A stretch of DNA of 64,000 bases from the NCBI RefSeq assembly GCF_051020955.1, contig NW_027476382.1, positions 1-64,000 on the forward strand. Reading direction: 5' to 3'. The notes beneath the pieces were generated by a model. That model made no database searches. It was not told the origin of the DNA and saw only the letters and a program-made list of their open reading frames with translations. Origin of the DNA: Megalopta genalis. Lineage: Eukaryota > Arthropoda > Insecta > Hymenoptera > Halictidae. Shown here piece by piece: positions 1 to 13,754 of this stretch; positions within the stretch are counted from its first letter, which is position 1; each line of letters opens with the position of its first letter. The translations under genes and the position numbers were made by a program.

Positions 1-3000
1 GCTTCAAATTCGTGTGAAATAGTGATTTTAAACAAACGATTTAGCTTCAAGTTCATGCGAAATGAACAATTTATCTTCAAATTCATGCGAAAAACACGAA
101 TTAGCTTTATATCCACGCGAAACGAACGATTTAACGTCAATATCACGCGAAACACACGATTTCGCTTCAAATTCGTGCGAAATAGCGATTTTAAACAAAC
201 GATTTAGCTTCAAATTCATGCGAAATGAACAATTTAGCTTCAAATTCATGCGAAATACATGAATTAGCTTTATATCCACGCGAAACGAACGATTTAACGT
301 CAATATCACGTGAAACACACAATTTCGCTTCAAATTCGTGTGAAATAGTGATTTTAGACAAACGATTTAGCTTCAAATTCATGCGAAATGAACAATTTAG
401 CTTCAAATTTATGCGAAAAACACGAATTAGCTTTATATCCACGCGAAACGAACGATTTATCGTCAATATCACGCGAAACACACGATTTCGCTATAAATTC
501 GTGCGAAATAGCGATTTTAAACAAACGATTTAGCTTCAAATTCATGCGAAATAGCGATTTTAAACGAACGATTTAGCTTCAAATTCATGCGAAATGAACA
601 ATTTAGCTTCAAATTCATGCGAAATACATGAATTAGCTTTATATCCACGCGAAACGAACGATTTAACGTCAATATCACGTGAAACACACAATTTCGCTTC
701 AAATTCGTGTGAAATAGTGATTTTAGACAAACGATTTAGCTTCAAATTCATGCGAAATGAACAATTTAGCTTCAAATTTATGCGAAAAACACGAATTAGC
801 TTTATATCCACGCGAAACGAACGATTTATCGTCAATATCACGCGAAACACACGATTTCGCTATAAATTCGTGCGAAATAGCGATTTTAAACAAACGATTT
901 AGCTTCAAATTCATGCGAAATGAACAATTTAGTTTCAAATTCATGCGAAATACACGAATTAGCTTTATATCCACGCGAAACGAACGATTTAACGTCAATA
1001 TCACGCGAAACACACGATTTCGCTTCAAATTCGTGTGAAATAGTGATTTTAAACAAACGATTTAGCTTCAAATTCATGCGAAATGAACAATTTATCTCCA
1101 AATTCATGCGAAATACACGAATTAGCTTTATATCCACGCGAAACGAACGATTTAACGTCAATATCACGTGAAACACACAATTTCGCATCAAATTCGTGTG
1201 AAATAGTGATTTTAGACAAACGATTTAGCTTCAAATTCATGCGAAATGAACAATTTAGCTTCAAATTTATGCGAAAAACACGAATTAGCTTTATATCCAC
1301 GCGAAACGAACGATTTAACGTCAATATCACGCGAAACACACGATTTCGCTTCAAATTCGTGCGAAATAGCGATTTTAAACAAACGATTTAGCTTCAAATT
1401 CATGCGAAATGAACAATTTAGCTTCAAATTCATGCGAAATATACGAATTAGCTTTATATCCACGCGAAACGAACGATTTAACGTCAATATCACGCGAAAC
1501 ACACGATTTCGCTTCAAATTCGTGTGAAATAGTGATTTTAGACAAACGATTTAGCTTCAAATTCATGCGAAATGAACAATTTAGCTTCAAATTTATGCGA
1601 AAAACACGAATTAGCTTTATATCCACGCGAAACGAACGATTTAACGTCAATATCACGCGAAAACACACGATTTCGCTTCAATTTCGTGCGAAATAGCGAT
1701 TTTAAACAAACGATTTAGCTTCAAATTCATGCGAAATGAACAATTTAGCTTCAAATTCATGCGAAATACACGAATTAGCTTTATATCCACGCGAAACGAA
1801 CGATTTAACGTCAATATCACGTGAAACACACGATTTCGCTTCAAATTCGTGCGAAATAGCGATTTTAAACAAACGATTTAGCTTCAATTCATGCGAAATG
1901 AACAATTTAGCTTCAAATTCATGCGAAAAACACGAACTAGCTTTCTATCCACGCGAAACGAACGATTTAACGTCAATATCAAACGAAACACACGATTTCG
2001 CTTCAAATTCGTGCGAAATAGCGATTTTAAACAAACGATTTAGCTTCAAATTCATGCGAAATGAACAATTTAGCTTCAAATTCATGCGAAATACACAAAT
2101 TAGCTTTAAATCCACCCGAAACAAACGAATTACCGTCAATATCATGCGAAATACACGATTTCAACTCAAATTCGTGCGAAAAAGCGATTTCCAACAAACG
2201 ATCTAGCTTCAAATTCATGCGAAATCAACAATTTAGCTTCAAATTCATGCGAAATACACGAATTAGCTTTATATCCACGCGAAACGAACGATTTAACGTC
2301 AATATCACGTGAAACACACGATTTCGCTTGAAATTCGTGTGAAATAGTGATTTTAAACAAACGATTTAGCTTCAAATTCATGCGAAATGAACAATTTATC
2401 TTCAAATTCATGCGAAAAACACGAATTAGCTTTATATCCACGCGAAACGAACGATTTAACGTCAATATAACGCGAAACACACGATTTCGCTTCAAATTCG
2501 TGCGAAATAGCGATTTTAAACAAACGATTTAGCTTCAAATTCATGCGAAATGAACAATTTAGCTTCAAATTCATGCGAAATACAAGAGTTAGCTTTATAT
2601 CCACGCGAAACGAAGATTTAACGTCAATATCACGTGAAACACACGATTTCGCTTCAAATTCGTGCGAAATAGCGATTTTAAACAAACGATTTAGCTTCAA
2701 ATTCATGCGTAATGAAAAATTTAGCTTCAAATTCATGCGAAAAACACGAACTAGGTTTCTATCCACGCGAAACGAACGATTTAACGTCAATATCACGCGA
2801 AACACACGATTTCGCTTCAAATTCGTGCGAAATAGCGATTTTAAACAAACGATTTAGCTTCAAATTCATGCGAAATGAACAATTTAGCTTCAAATTCATG
2901 CGAAATACACGATTAGCTTTTATATCCACGCGAAACGAACGATTTAACGTCAATATCACGTGAAACACACGATTTCGCTTCAAATTCGTGCGAAATAGCG

Positions 3001-6000
3001 ATTTTAAACAAACGTTTTAGCTTCCAATTCATGCGAAATGAACAATTTAGCTTCAAATTCATGCGAAATACACGAATTAGCTTTATATCCACGCGAAACG
3101 AACGATTTAACGTCAATATCACGCGAAACACACGATTTCGCTTCAAATTCGTGCGAAATAGCGATTTTAAACAAACGATTTAGCTTCAAATTCATGCGAA
3201 ATGAACAATTTAGCTTCAAATTCATGCGAAATACACAAATTAGCTTTAAATCCACCCGAAACAAACGAATTACCGTCAATATCATGCGAAATACACGATT
3301 TCAACTCAAATTCGTGCGAAAAAGCGATTTCCAACAAACGATTTAGCTTCAAATTCATGCGAAATCAACAATTTAGCTTCAAATTCATGCGAAAGACACG
3401 ACTTAGCTTTATATCCACGCGAAACGAACGATTTAACGTCAATATCACGCGAAACACACGATTTCGCTTCAAATTCGTGTGAAATAGTGATTTTAGACAA
3501 ACGATTTAGTTTCAAATTCATGCGAAATGAACAATTTAGCTTCAAGTTTATGCGAAAAACACGTATTAGCTTTATATCCACGCGAAACGAACGATTTAAC
3601 GTCAATATCACGCGAAACACACGATTTCGCTTCAAATTCGTGCGAAATAGCGATTTTAGACAAACGATTTAGCTTCAAATTCATGCGAAATGAACAATTT
3701 AGCTTCAAATTCATGCGAAATACACGACTTAGCTTTATATCCACGCGAAACGAACGATTTAACGTCAATATCACGTGAAACACACGATTTCGCTTCAAAT
3801 TCGTGCGAAATAGCGATTTTAAACAAACGTTTTAGCTTCAAGTTCATGCGAAATGAACAATTTAGCTTCAAATTCATGCGAATTACTCGATTTAGCTTTA
3901 AATCCACCCGAAACAAACGACTTACCGTCAATATCATGCGAAATACACGATTTAGCTTCAAATTCGGGCGAAATAGCGATTTTAAACAAACGAATTAGCT
4001 TCCAATTCATGCGAAATGAACAATTTAGCTTCAAATTCATGCGAAATACACGAATTAGCTTTATATCCACGCGAAACGAACGATTTAACGTCAATATCAC
4101 GTGAAACACACGATTTCGCTTCAAATTCGTGCGAAATAGCGATTTTAAACAAACGATTTAGCTTCAAATTCATGCGTAATGAACAATTTAGCTTCAAATT
4201 CATGCGAAAAACACGAACTAGGTTTCTATCCACGCGAAACGAACGATTTAACGTCAATATCACGCGAAACACACGATTTCGCTTCAAATTCGTGCGAAAT
4301 AGCGATTTTAAACTAACGATTTAGCTTCAAATTCATGAGAAATGAACAATTAAGCTTCAAATTCATGCGAAATACACGAATTAGCTTTATATCCACGCGA
4401 AACGAACGATTTAACGTCAATATCACGTGAAACACACGATTTCGCTTCAAATTCGTGCGAAATAGCGATTTTAAACAAACGAATTAGCTTCCAATTCATG
4501 CGAAATGAACAATTTAGCTTCAAATTCATGCGAAATACACGAATTAGCTTTATATCCACGCGAAACGAACGATTTAACGTCAATATCACGCGAAACACAC
4601 GATTTCGCTTCAAATTCGTGCGAAATAGCGATTTTAAACAAACTATTTAGCTTCAAATTCATGCGAAATGAACAATTTAGCTTCAAATTCATGCGAAATA
4701 CACAAATTAGCTTTAAATCCACCCGAAACAAACGAATTACCGTCAATATCATGCGAAATACACGATTTCAACTCAAATTCGTGCGAAAAAGCGATTTCCA
4801 ACAAACGATTTAGCTTCAAATTCATGCGAAATCAACAATTTAGCTTCAAATTCATGCGAAAGACACGACTTAGCTTTATATCCACGCGAAACGAACGATT
4901 TAACGTCAATATCACGCGAAACACACGATTTCGCTTCAAATTCGTGTGAAATAGTGATTTTAGACAAACGATTTAGTTTCAAATTCATGCGAAATGAACA
5001 ATTTAGCTTCAAGTTTATGCGAAAAACACGAATTAGCATTATATCCACGCGAAACGAACGATTTAACGTCAATATCACGCGAAACACACGATTTCGCTTC
5101 AAATTCGTGCGAAATAGCGATTTTAGACAAACGATTTAGCTTCAAATTCATGCGAAATGAACAATTTAGCTTCAAATTCATGCGAAATACACGACTTAGC
5201 TTTATATCCACGCGAAACGAACGATTTAACGTCAATATCACGTGAAACACACGATTTCGCTTCAAATTCGTGCGAAATAGCGATTTTAAACAAACGTTTT
5301 AGCTTCAAGTTCATGCGAAATGAACAATTTAGCTTCAAATTCATGCGAAATGAACAATTTAGCTTCAAATTCATGCGAAATACACGAATTAGCTTTATAT
5401 CCACGCGAAACGAACGATTTAACGTCAATATCACGCGAAGCACACGATTTCGCTTCAAATTCGTGCGAAATAGCGATTTTAAACAAACGATTTAGCTTCA
5501 AATTCATGCGAAATGAACAATTTAGCTTCAAATTCATGCGAAATGAACAATTTAGCTTCAAATTCATGCGAAATACACGAATTAGCTTTATATCCACGCG
5601 AAACGAACGATTTAACGTCAATATCACGCGAAACACACGATTTCGATTCAAATTCGTGCGAAATAGCGATTTTAAACAAACGATTTAGCTTCAAATTCAT
5701 GCGAAATACACGAATTAGCTTTAAATTCCCCCGAAACAAACGACTTACCGTCAATATCATGCGAAATACACGATTTCAACTCAAATTCGTGCGAAAAAGC
5801 GATTTCCAACAAACGATTTAGCTTCAAATTCATGCGAAATGAACAATTTAGCTTCAAATTCCTGCGAAATACACGAATTAGCTTTATATCCACGCGAAAC
5901 GAACGATTTAACGTCAATATCACGTGAAACACACGATTTCGCTTCAAATTCGTGTGAAATAGTGATTTTAAACAAACGATTTAGCTTCAAATTCATGCGA

Positions 6001-9000
6001 AATGAACAATTTATCTTCAAATTCATGCGAAAAACACGAATTAGCTTTATATCGACGCGAAACGAACGATTTAACGTCAATATCACGCGAAACACACGAT
6101 TTCGCTTCAAATTCGTGCGAAATAGCGATTTTAAACAAACGATTTAGCTTCAAATTCATGCGAAATGAACAATTTAGCTTCAAATTCATGCGAAATACAC
6201 GAATTAGCTTTATATCCACGCGAAACGAACGATTTAACGTCAATATCACGCGAAACACACGATTTCGCTTCAAATTCGTGCGAAATAGCGATTTTAAACA
6301 AACGATTTAGCTTCAAATTCATGCGAAATGAACAATTTATCTTCAAATTCATGCGAAAAACACGAATTAGCTTTATATCCACGCGAAACGAACGATTTAA
6401 CGTCAATATCACGCGAAACACACGATTTAGCTTCAAATTCGTGCGAAATAGCGATTTTAAACAAACGATTTAGCTTCAAATTCATGCGAAATGAACAATT
6501 TAGCTTCAAATTCATGCGAAATACACGAATTAGCTTTATATCCACGCGAAACGAACGATTTAACGTCAATATCACGCGAAACACACGATTTCGCTTCAAA
6601 TTCGTGCGAAATAGCGATTTTAAACAAACGATTTAGCTTCAAATTCATGCGAAATGAACAATTTAGCTTCAAATTCATGCGAAATGAACAATTTAGCTTC
6701 AAATTCATGCGAAATACACGAATTAGCTTTATATCCACGCGAAACGAACGATTTAACGTCAATATCACGCGAAACACACGATTTCGCTTCAAATTCGTGC
6801 GAAATAGCGATTTTAAACAAACGATTTAGCTTCAAATTGATGCGAAATGAACAATTTAGCTTCAAATTCATGCGAAATACACGAATTAGCTTTATATCCA
6901 CGCGAAACGAACGATTTAACGTCAATATCACGCGAAACACACGATTTCGATTCAAATTCGTGCGCAATAGCGATTTTAAACAAACGTTTCAGCTTCAAAC
7001 TCATGCGAAATTAACAATTTAGCTTCAAATTCATGCGAAATGAACAATTTATCTTCAAATTCATGCGAAAAACACGAATTAGCTTTATATCCACGCGAAA
7101 CGAACGATTTAACGTCAATATCACGCGAAACACACGATTTAGCTTCAAATTCGTGCGAAATAGCGATTTTAAACAAACGATTTAGCTTCAAATTCATGCG
7201 AAATGAACAATTTAGCTTCAAATTCATGCGAAATACACGAATTAGCTTTATATCCACGCGAAACGAACGATTTAACGTCAATATCACGTGAAACACACGA
7301 TTTCGCTTCAAATTCGTGTGAAATAGTGATTTAAGACAAACGATTTAGCTTCAAATTCATGCGAAATGAACAATTTAGCTTCAAATTAATGCGAAAGACA
7401 CGAATTAGCTCTATATCCACGCGAAACGAACGATTTAACGTCAATATCACGCGAAACACACGATTTCGCTTCAAATTCGTGTGAAATAGTGATTTTAAAC
7501 AAACGATTTAGCTTCAAATTCATGCGAAATGAACAATTTATCTTCAAATTCATGCGAAAAATACGAATTAGCTTTATATCCACGCGAAACGAACGATTTA
7601 ACGTCAATATCACGCGAAACACACGATTTCGCTACAAATTCGTGCGAAATAGCGATTTTAAACAAACGATTTAGCTTCAAATTCATGCGAAATGAACAAT
7701 TTAGCTTCAAATTCATGCGAAATACACGAATTAGCTTTAAATTCCCCCGAAACAAACGACTTACCGTCAATATCATGCGAAATACACGATTTCAACTCAA
7801 ATTCGTGCGAAAAAGCGATTTCCAACAAACGATTTAGCTTCAAATTCATGCGAAATGAACAATTTAGCTTCAAATTCATGCGAAATACACGAATTAGCTT
7901 TATATCCACGCGAAACGAACGATTTAACGTCAATATCACGTGAAACACACTATTTCGCTTCAAATTCGTGTGAAATAGTGATTTTAAACAAACGATTTAG
8001 CTTCAAATTCATGCGAAATGAACAATTTATCTTCAAATTCATGCGAAAAACACGAATTAGCTTTATATCCACGCGAAACGAACGATTTAACGTCAATATC
8101 ACGCGATACACACGATTTCGCTTCAAATTCTTGCGAAATAGCGATTTTAAACAAACGATTTAGCTTCAAATTCATGCGAAATGAACAATTTAGCTTCAAA
8201 TTCATGCGAAATACACGAATTAGCTTTATATCCACGCGAAACGAACGATTTAACGTCAATATCACGCGAAACACACGATTTCGCTTCAAATTCGTGCGAA
8301 ATAGCGATTTTAAACAAACGATTTAGCTTCAAATTCATGCGAAATGAACAATTTAGCTTCAAATTCATGCGAAATACACGAATTAGCTTTAAATCCCCCC
8401 GAAACAAACGACTTACCGTCAATATCATGCGAAATACACGATTTCAACTCAAATTCGTGCGAAAAAGGGTTTCCAACAAACGATTTAGCTTCAAATTCAT
8501 GCGAAATGAACAATTTAGCTTCAAATTCATGCGAAATACACGAATTAGCTTTATATCCACGCGAAACGAACGATATAACGTCAATATCACGTGAAACACA
8601 CGATTTCGCTTCAAATTCGTGTGAAATAGTGATTTTAAACAAACGATTTAGCTTCAAATTCATGCGAAATGAACAATTTATCTTCAAATTCATGCGAAAA
8701 ACACGAATTAGCTTTATATCTACGCGAAACGAACGATTTAACGTCAATATCACGCGAAACACACGATTTCGCTTCAAATTCGTGCGAAATAGCGATTTTA
8801 AACAAACGATTTAGCTTCAAATTCATGCGAAATGAACAATTTAGCTTCTAATTCATGCGAAATACACGAATTAGCTTTATATCCACGCGAAACGAACGAT
8901 TTAACGTCAATATCACGTGAAACACACGATTTCGCATCAAATTCGTGTGAAATAGTGATTTTAGACAAACAATTTAGCTTCAAATTCATGCGAAATGAAC

Positions 9001-12000
9001 AATTTAGCTTCAAATTTATGCGAAAAACACGAGTTAGCTTTATATCCACGCGAAACGAACGATCTAACGTCAATATCACGCGAAACACACGATTTCGCTT
9101 CAAATTCGTGCGAAATAGCGATTTTAAACAAACGATTTAGCTTCAAATTCATGCGAAATGAACAATTTAGCTTCAAATTCATGCGAAATACACGAATTAG
9201 CTTTGTATCTACGCGAAACGAACGATTTAACGTCAATATCACGTGAAACACACGATTTCGCTTCAAATTCGTGCGAAATAGCTATTTTAAACAAACGATT
9301 TAGCTTCAAATTCATGCGAAATGAACAATTTAGCTTCAAATTCATGCGAAATACACGAATTAGCTTTCTATCCACGCGAAACGAACGATTTAACGTCAAT
9401 ATCACGTGAAACACACGATTTCGCTTCAAATTCGTGCGAAATAGCGATTTTAAACAAACGATTTAGCTTCAAATTCATGCGAAATGAACAATTTAGCTTC
9501 AAATTCATGCGAAAAACACGAAATAGCTTTCTATCCACGCGAAACGAACTATTTAACGTCAATATCACGCGAAACACACGATTTCGCTTCAAATTCGTGC
9601 GAAATAGCGATTTTAAACTAACGATTTAGCTTCAAATTCATGAGAAATGAACAATTTAGCTTCAAATTCATGCGAAAGACACGAATTAGCTTTATATCCA
9701 CGCGAAACGAACGATTTAACGTCAATATCACGCGAAACACACGATTTCGCTTCAAATTCGTGCGAAATAGCGATTTAAAACAAACGATTTAGCTTCAAAT
9801 TCATGCGAAATGAACAATTTAGCTTCAAATTCATGCGAAATACACGAATTAGCTTTATATCCACGCGAAACGAACGATTTAACGTCAATATCACGCGAAA
9901 CACACGATTTCGATTCAAATTCGTGCGCAATAGCGATTTTAAACAAACGATTTAGCTTCAAATTCATGCGAAATTAACAATTTAGCTTCAAATTCATGCG
10001 AAATGAACAATTTAGCTTCAAATTCATGCGAAATACACGAATTAGCTTTATATCCTCGCGAAACGAACGATTTAACGTCAATATCACGTGAAACACACGA
10101 TTTCGCTTCAAATTCGTGTGAAATAGTGATTTAAGACAAACGATTTAGCTTCAAATTCATGCGAAATGAACAATTTAGCTTCAAATTCATGCGAAATACA
10201 CGAATTAGCTATATATCCACGCGAAACGAACGATTTAACGTCAATATCAAGTGAAACACACGATGTCGCTTCAACTTCGTGCGAAATAGCGATTTTAAAC
10301 AAACAAATTAGCTTCAAATTCATGCGAAATGAACAATTTAGCTTCAAATTCATGCGAAATACACGACTTAGCTTTATATCCACGCGAAACGAACGATTTA
10401 ACGTCAATATCACGCGAAACACACGATTTCTCTTCAAATTCGTGCGAAATAGCGATTTTAAACAAACGATTTAGCTTGAAATTCATGCGAAATGAACAAT
10501 TTAGCTTCAAATTCATGCGAAATACACGAATTAGCTTTATATCCACGCGAAACGAACTATTTAACGTCAATATCACGCGAAACACACGATTTCGCTTCAA
10601 ATTCGTGCGAAATAGCGATTTTAAACTAACGATTTAGCTTCAAATTCATGAGAAATGAACAATTTAGCTTCAAATTCATGCGAAAGACACGAATTAGCTT
10701 TATATCCACGCGAAACGAACGATTTAACGTCAATATCACGCGAAACACACGATTTCGCTTCAAATTCGTGCGAAATAGCGATTTTAAACAAACGATTTAG
10801 CTTCAAATTCATGCGAAATGAACAATTTAGCTTCAAATTCATGCGAAATACACGAATTAGCTTTATATCCACGCGAAACGAACGATTTAACGTCAATATC
10901 ACGCGAAACACACGATTTCGATTCAAATTCGTGCGCAATAGCGATTTTAAACAAACGTTTCAGCTTCAAATTCATGCGAAATTAACAATTTAGCTTCAAA
11001 TTCATGCGAATTACTCGATTTAGCTTTAAATCCACCCGAAACAAACGACTTACCGTCAATATCATGCGAAACACACGATTTCGCTTCAAATTCGTGCGAA
11101 ATAGCGATTTTAAACAAACGATTTAGCTTCAAATTCATGCGAAATGAACAATTTAGCTTCAAATTCATGCGAAAAACACGAACTAGCTTTCTATCCACGC
11201 GAAACGAACGATTTAACGTCAGTATCACGCGAAACACACGATTTCGCTTTAAATTCGTGCGAAATAGCGATTTTAAACTAACGATTTAGCTTCAAATTCA
11301 TGAGAAATGAACAATTTAGCTTCAAATTCATGCGAAAGACACGAATTAGCTCTATATCCACGCGAAACGAACGATTTAACGTCAATATCACGCGAAACAC
11401 ACGATTTCGCTTCAAATTCGTGCGAAATAGCGATTTTAAACAAACGATTTAGCTTCAAATTCATGCGAAATGAACAATTTAGCTTCAAATTCATGCGAAA
11501 TACACGAATTAGCTATATATCCACGCGAAACGAACGATTTAACGTCAATATCAAGTGAAACACACGATTTCGCTTCAAATTCGTGCGAAATAGCGATTTT
11601 AAACAAACAAATTAGCTTCAAATTCATGCGAAATGAACAATTTAGCTTCAAATTCATGCGAAATACACGACTTACCTTTATATCCACGCGAAACGAACGA
11701 TTTAACGTCAATATCACGCGAAACACACGATTTCGCTTCAAATTCGTGTGAAATAGTGATTTTAGACAAACGATTTAGCTTCAAATTCATGCGAAATGAA
11801 CAATTTAGCTTCAAATTTATGCGAAAAACACGAATTAGCTTTATATTCACGCGAAACGAACGATTTAACGTCAATATCACGCGAAACACACGATTTCGCT
11901 TCAAATTCGTGCGAAATAGCGATTTTAAACAAACGATTTAGCTTCAAATTCATGCGAAATGAACAATTTAGCTTCAAATTCATGCGAAGTACACAACTTA

Positions 12001-12224
12001 GCTTTATATCCACGCGAAACGAACGATTTAACGTCAATATCACGTGAAACACAAGATTTTGCTTCAAATTCGTGCGAAATAGCGATTTTAAACAAACGAT
12101 TTAGCTTCAAATTCATGCGAAATGAACAATTTATCTTCAAATTCATGCGAAAAACACGAATTAGCTATATATCCACGCGAAACGAACGATTTAACGTCAA
12201 TATCACGCGAAACACACGATTTCG
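1..12224 (+). repeat. Satellite array 1a, 163-bp tandem monomer
   Basis: The stretch is a continuous tandem array with a 163-bp period. One monomer consists of five related subrepeats of 30, 31, 29, 30 and 29 bp followed by a 14-bp AT-rich tail (TTTTAAACAAACGA). The core shared by subrepeats is GCTTCAAATTCATGCGAAAT. Some monomers carry one extra 30-bp subrepeat, for example near 5,320-5,580 and 6,650-6,710. A divergent monomer subtype with ATCCACCCGAAAC and TTTCAACTCAAATTCG recurs near 2,100, 3,240, 4,700, 5,700, 7,750 and 8,400. Short ORFs of about 60-156 codons occur in several frames on both strands because the repeat has few stops; I regard none as a gene. No other feature is visible. The array is cut at 12,224 by element 1. 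Confidence 0.96.
2690..5317 (+). repeat. Higher-order repeat of 1,467 bp (9 monomers) in array 1
   Basis: Positions about 2,690-3,850 recur nearly unchanged at 4,157-5,317, an offset of 1,467 bp or exactly nine 163-bp monomers. Both copies keep the same order of monomer variants, including the divergent ACCCGAAAC subtype and the GTGTGAAATAGTGATTTTAG variant. The end points are judged by eye. This shows recent amplification of a multi-monomer block. Confidence 0.75.
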
Positions 12225-12356
12225 TGTTACGTCCCGCGCGTGATTTCCCGCAAAATATATATAATTCCGCGAGAGCGCGAGATTTACGTGTAACGATTAA
12301 ATTGATCTGCCTTTAGTCCACGCGACGCGTACCGTTCGCGTATAACAGGGTATCGC

Positions 12357-12746
12357 CTACTCGCGAACACAGGAACAAAATACGCGGGCTCTTACTGTGA
12401 TAGGCAGGTCCTGCTGCCGGGAAGGCTCGTTCGCTCGCTTCTCGTACGCCGCTCGTCTCGGATCTCCTGCCGGGATTCTGCTTGGGCTGTACGTCGATTT
12501 CGGGATGTCGATCTCGATCAGCTCCGTCCAAGGATAGAGGTGGCGTTGACGAGGTGCGCGGTATTCGCGGATGATCTGGATTTCTTCGCGGTACTCGAGA
12601 TCGCCCGTAACTGAATCTATTCGCGGTTTATGGCTGATTATGCTGATTTCTTGACTTCGATGCTTTACCCGCGTTTCGTAAGGGATCTGAGCGTATAGAT
12701 GGACGAGTCTCTTCAATTTAGCTCTGCGCCCAGACTGACGCGGCAT
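12357..12746 (-). CDS. LTR-encoded small basic protein, family 1 (3' LTR copy)
   Basis: This 129-codon ORF lies inside the LTR in the same sense as gag-pol. It begins with ATG (MPRQSGRRAKLKRL), is strongly basic at the N-terminus and contains a GDPRRAAY motif near residues 96-103. The LTR of family 2 encodes a protein with a similar start (MPKRAGRKYQLRKL) and a GDPRRRRY motif at the same relative place, which argues that this is a conserved product and not chance. I know no named family for it. The basic start suggests nucleic-acid binding, which is inference. The ORF stops 132 bp before the LTR end. In the 5' LTR copy it could be translated as a leader ORF of the genomic RNA if transcription starts upstream of it. 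Confidence 0.55.
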   Translation of the reverse strand: MPRQSGRRAKLKRLVHLYAQIPYETRVKHRSQEISIISHKPRIDSVTGDLEYREEIQIIREYRAPRQRHLYPWTELIEIDIPKSTYSPSRIPAGDPRRAAYEKRANEPSRQQDLPITVRARVFCSCVRE

Positions 12747-12787
12747 ATGTGATACTAATGCTAGTTAATAATTAATCATTTATCTGC

Positions 12788-12918
12788 TCTGTCCGGTGTC
12801 GTACAGGACTTGTGGTGAAAGCCCGGTACATACGCTTTCTGGACGGATTTAGTTAGAGCAACTTCGGTGGCGTGCAGGACTTGTGGAGAAAGCCCGGTAC
12901 ACACGCTTTCTGAAGTTG
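12788..12918 (-). promoter_or_regulatory. Two tandem 60-bp RNA stem-loops in LTR 1
   Basis: Segments 12,788-12,847 and 12,859-12,918 are 71 bp apart and each can fold as a two-stem hairpin. In the sense strand both have an inner stem AGAAAGC/GCTTTC around a loop ending TACCGG. The outer stems differ in sequence but still pair: CAACTTC/GAAGTTG in one and TCCGTCC/GGACAGA in the other (one mismatch). They lie about 40-170 nt upstream of the small LTR ORF. A packaging, dimerisation or translation element is possible. Confidence 0.6.
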
Positions 12919-13440
12919 TAATTCGAAATGCGGTGGTAAGTCTAATAATAATAGGAACTAGGATCGCAGAGGTATGTTGAATGAGTTACGTTCACTGCTT
13001 CTAAATTAAGATGTATATTCTAATTAAATTGGCTTAAGTTACAGAGCCTTAATACTAACGCAAGAAGATTGGACTTGGAAATCAGAATCGAAATTGAATT
13101 GGAATAAGAAGAACTTGACGATCGCGGACGACCGGACTTCTGATCAAGAAGTACGACTAATACTGGTCGAATTCCGGAACGAGAGTGATCCTGCCGGAGG
13201 CTGCATTGAACTCTTTCGATTCATGGCCGCCGGTCCGCCTGGCGGGGGTAGTCCGGTGGAGGGGCGTCCGCCATGGTGGTGGATGGCGCTGGAGAGGGGA
13301 TGCCGCGTTCAGCGGGATGACGTAGTCCCAGTCCACGCGCTTTTTACGGTACTTAGAAATATTCGCTTGTTCTTTAGAGAGTATAATAATGTGGTTATGC
13401 TAACTTATTCTATGGTTCGTTATAATGGTAGATATCTGCT

Positions 13441-13724
13441 AACTTATGCTACGGTCGGTTACGATACGTTTAGGCTAATTCGGTTAACCTACGCTTATAT
13501 ACTAGTTTGCGCGGTAACACACACACACATTCGTGCACAACCACGCTCTTATATACTAATACAAACGTCGGAGGACGTCACAAACTTATGCTATGGTCGG
13601 TTACGATACGTTTAGGCTAATTCGGTTAACCTACGCTTATATACTAGTTTGCGCGGTAACACACACACACATTCATGCACAACCACGCTCTTATATACTA
13701 ATACAAACGTCGGAGGACGTCACA
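13441..13724 (-). repeat. 142-bp tandem duplication at the U3 end of LTR 1
   Basis: Positions 13,441-13,582 are repeated at 13,583-13,724 with few differences. The duplicated unit includes the LTR terminus, so GGAGGACGTCACA also occurs internally near 13,570-13,582. It contains a short CA run (ACACACACAC). The other LTR has the same duplication. Confidence 0.88.
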
Positions 13725-13735
13725 CCTCCCCCCTT
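13725..13735 (-). other. Polypurine tract of element 1
   Basis: The minus strand reads AAGGGGGGAGG immediately before the 3' LTR. This is the expected position and composition of the plus-strand primer for reverse transcription. Confidence 0.88.
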
Positions 13736-13754
13736 CGCAAAAAGAATGACGACA

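Larger units (their letters stand above)
12225..13724 (-). repeat. 3' LTR of element 1 (1,500 bp)
   Basis: The sequence is a near-identical copy of 21,364-22,863 with terminal TGTTACGTC / GACGTCACA. Read in the sense direction it starts at 13,724 with a tandemly duplicated 142-bp segment, then has two 60-bp stem-loops (12,788-12,918), then a small basic ORF (12,357-12,746), and ends at 12,225. No AATAAA signal was found near the 3' end. The left edge joins array 1 directly. Confidence 0.93.

Noticed and set aside
1..12224. Dozens of overlapping 60-156-codon ORFs in the 163-bp array.
   Set aside because: They recur every 163 bp with the repeat, change frame from monomer to monomer and occur on both strands.
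13094..13615. A 173-codon plus-strand ORF in LTR 1 (also at 22,233-22,754).
   Set aside because: It is antisense to the element, spans the U3 duplication and is preserved only because the two LTRs are near-identical copies.
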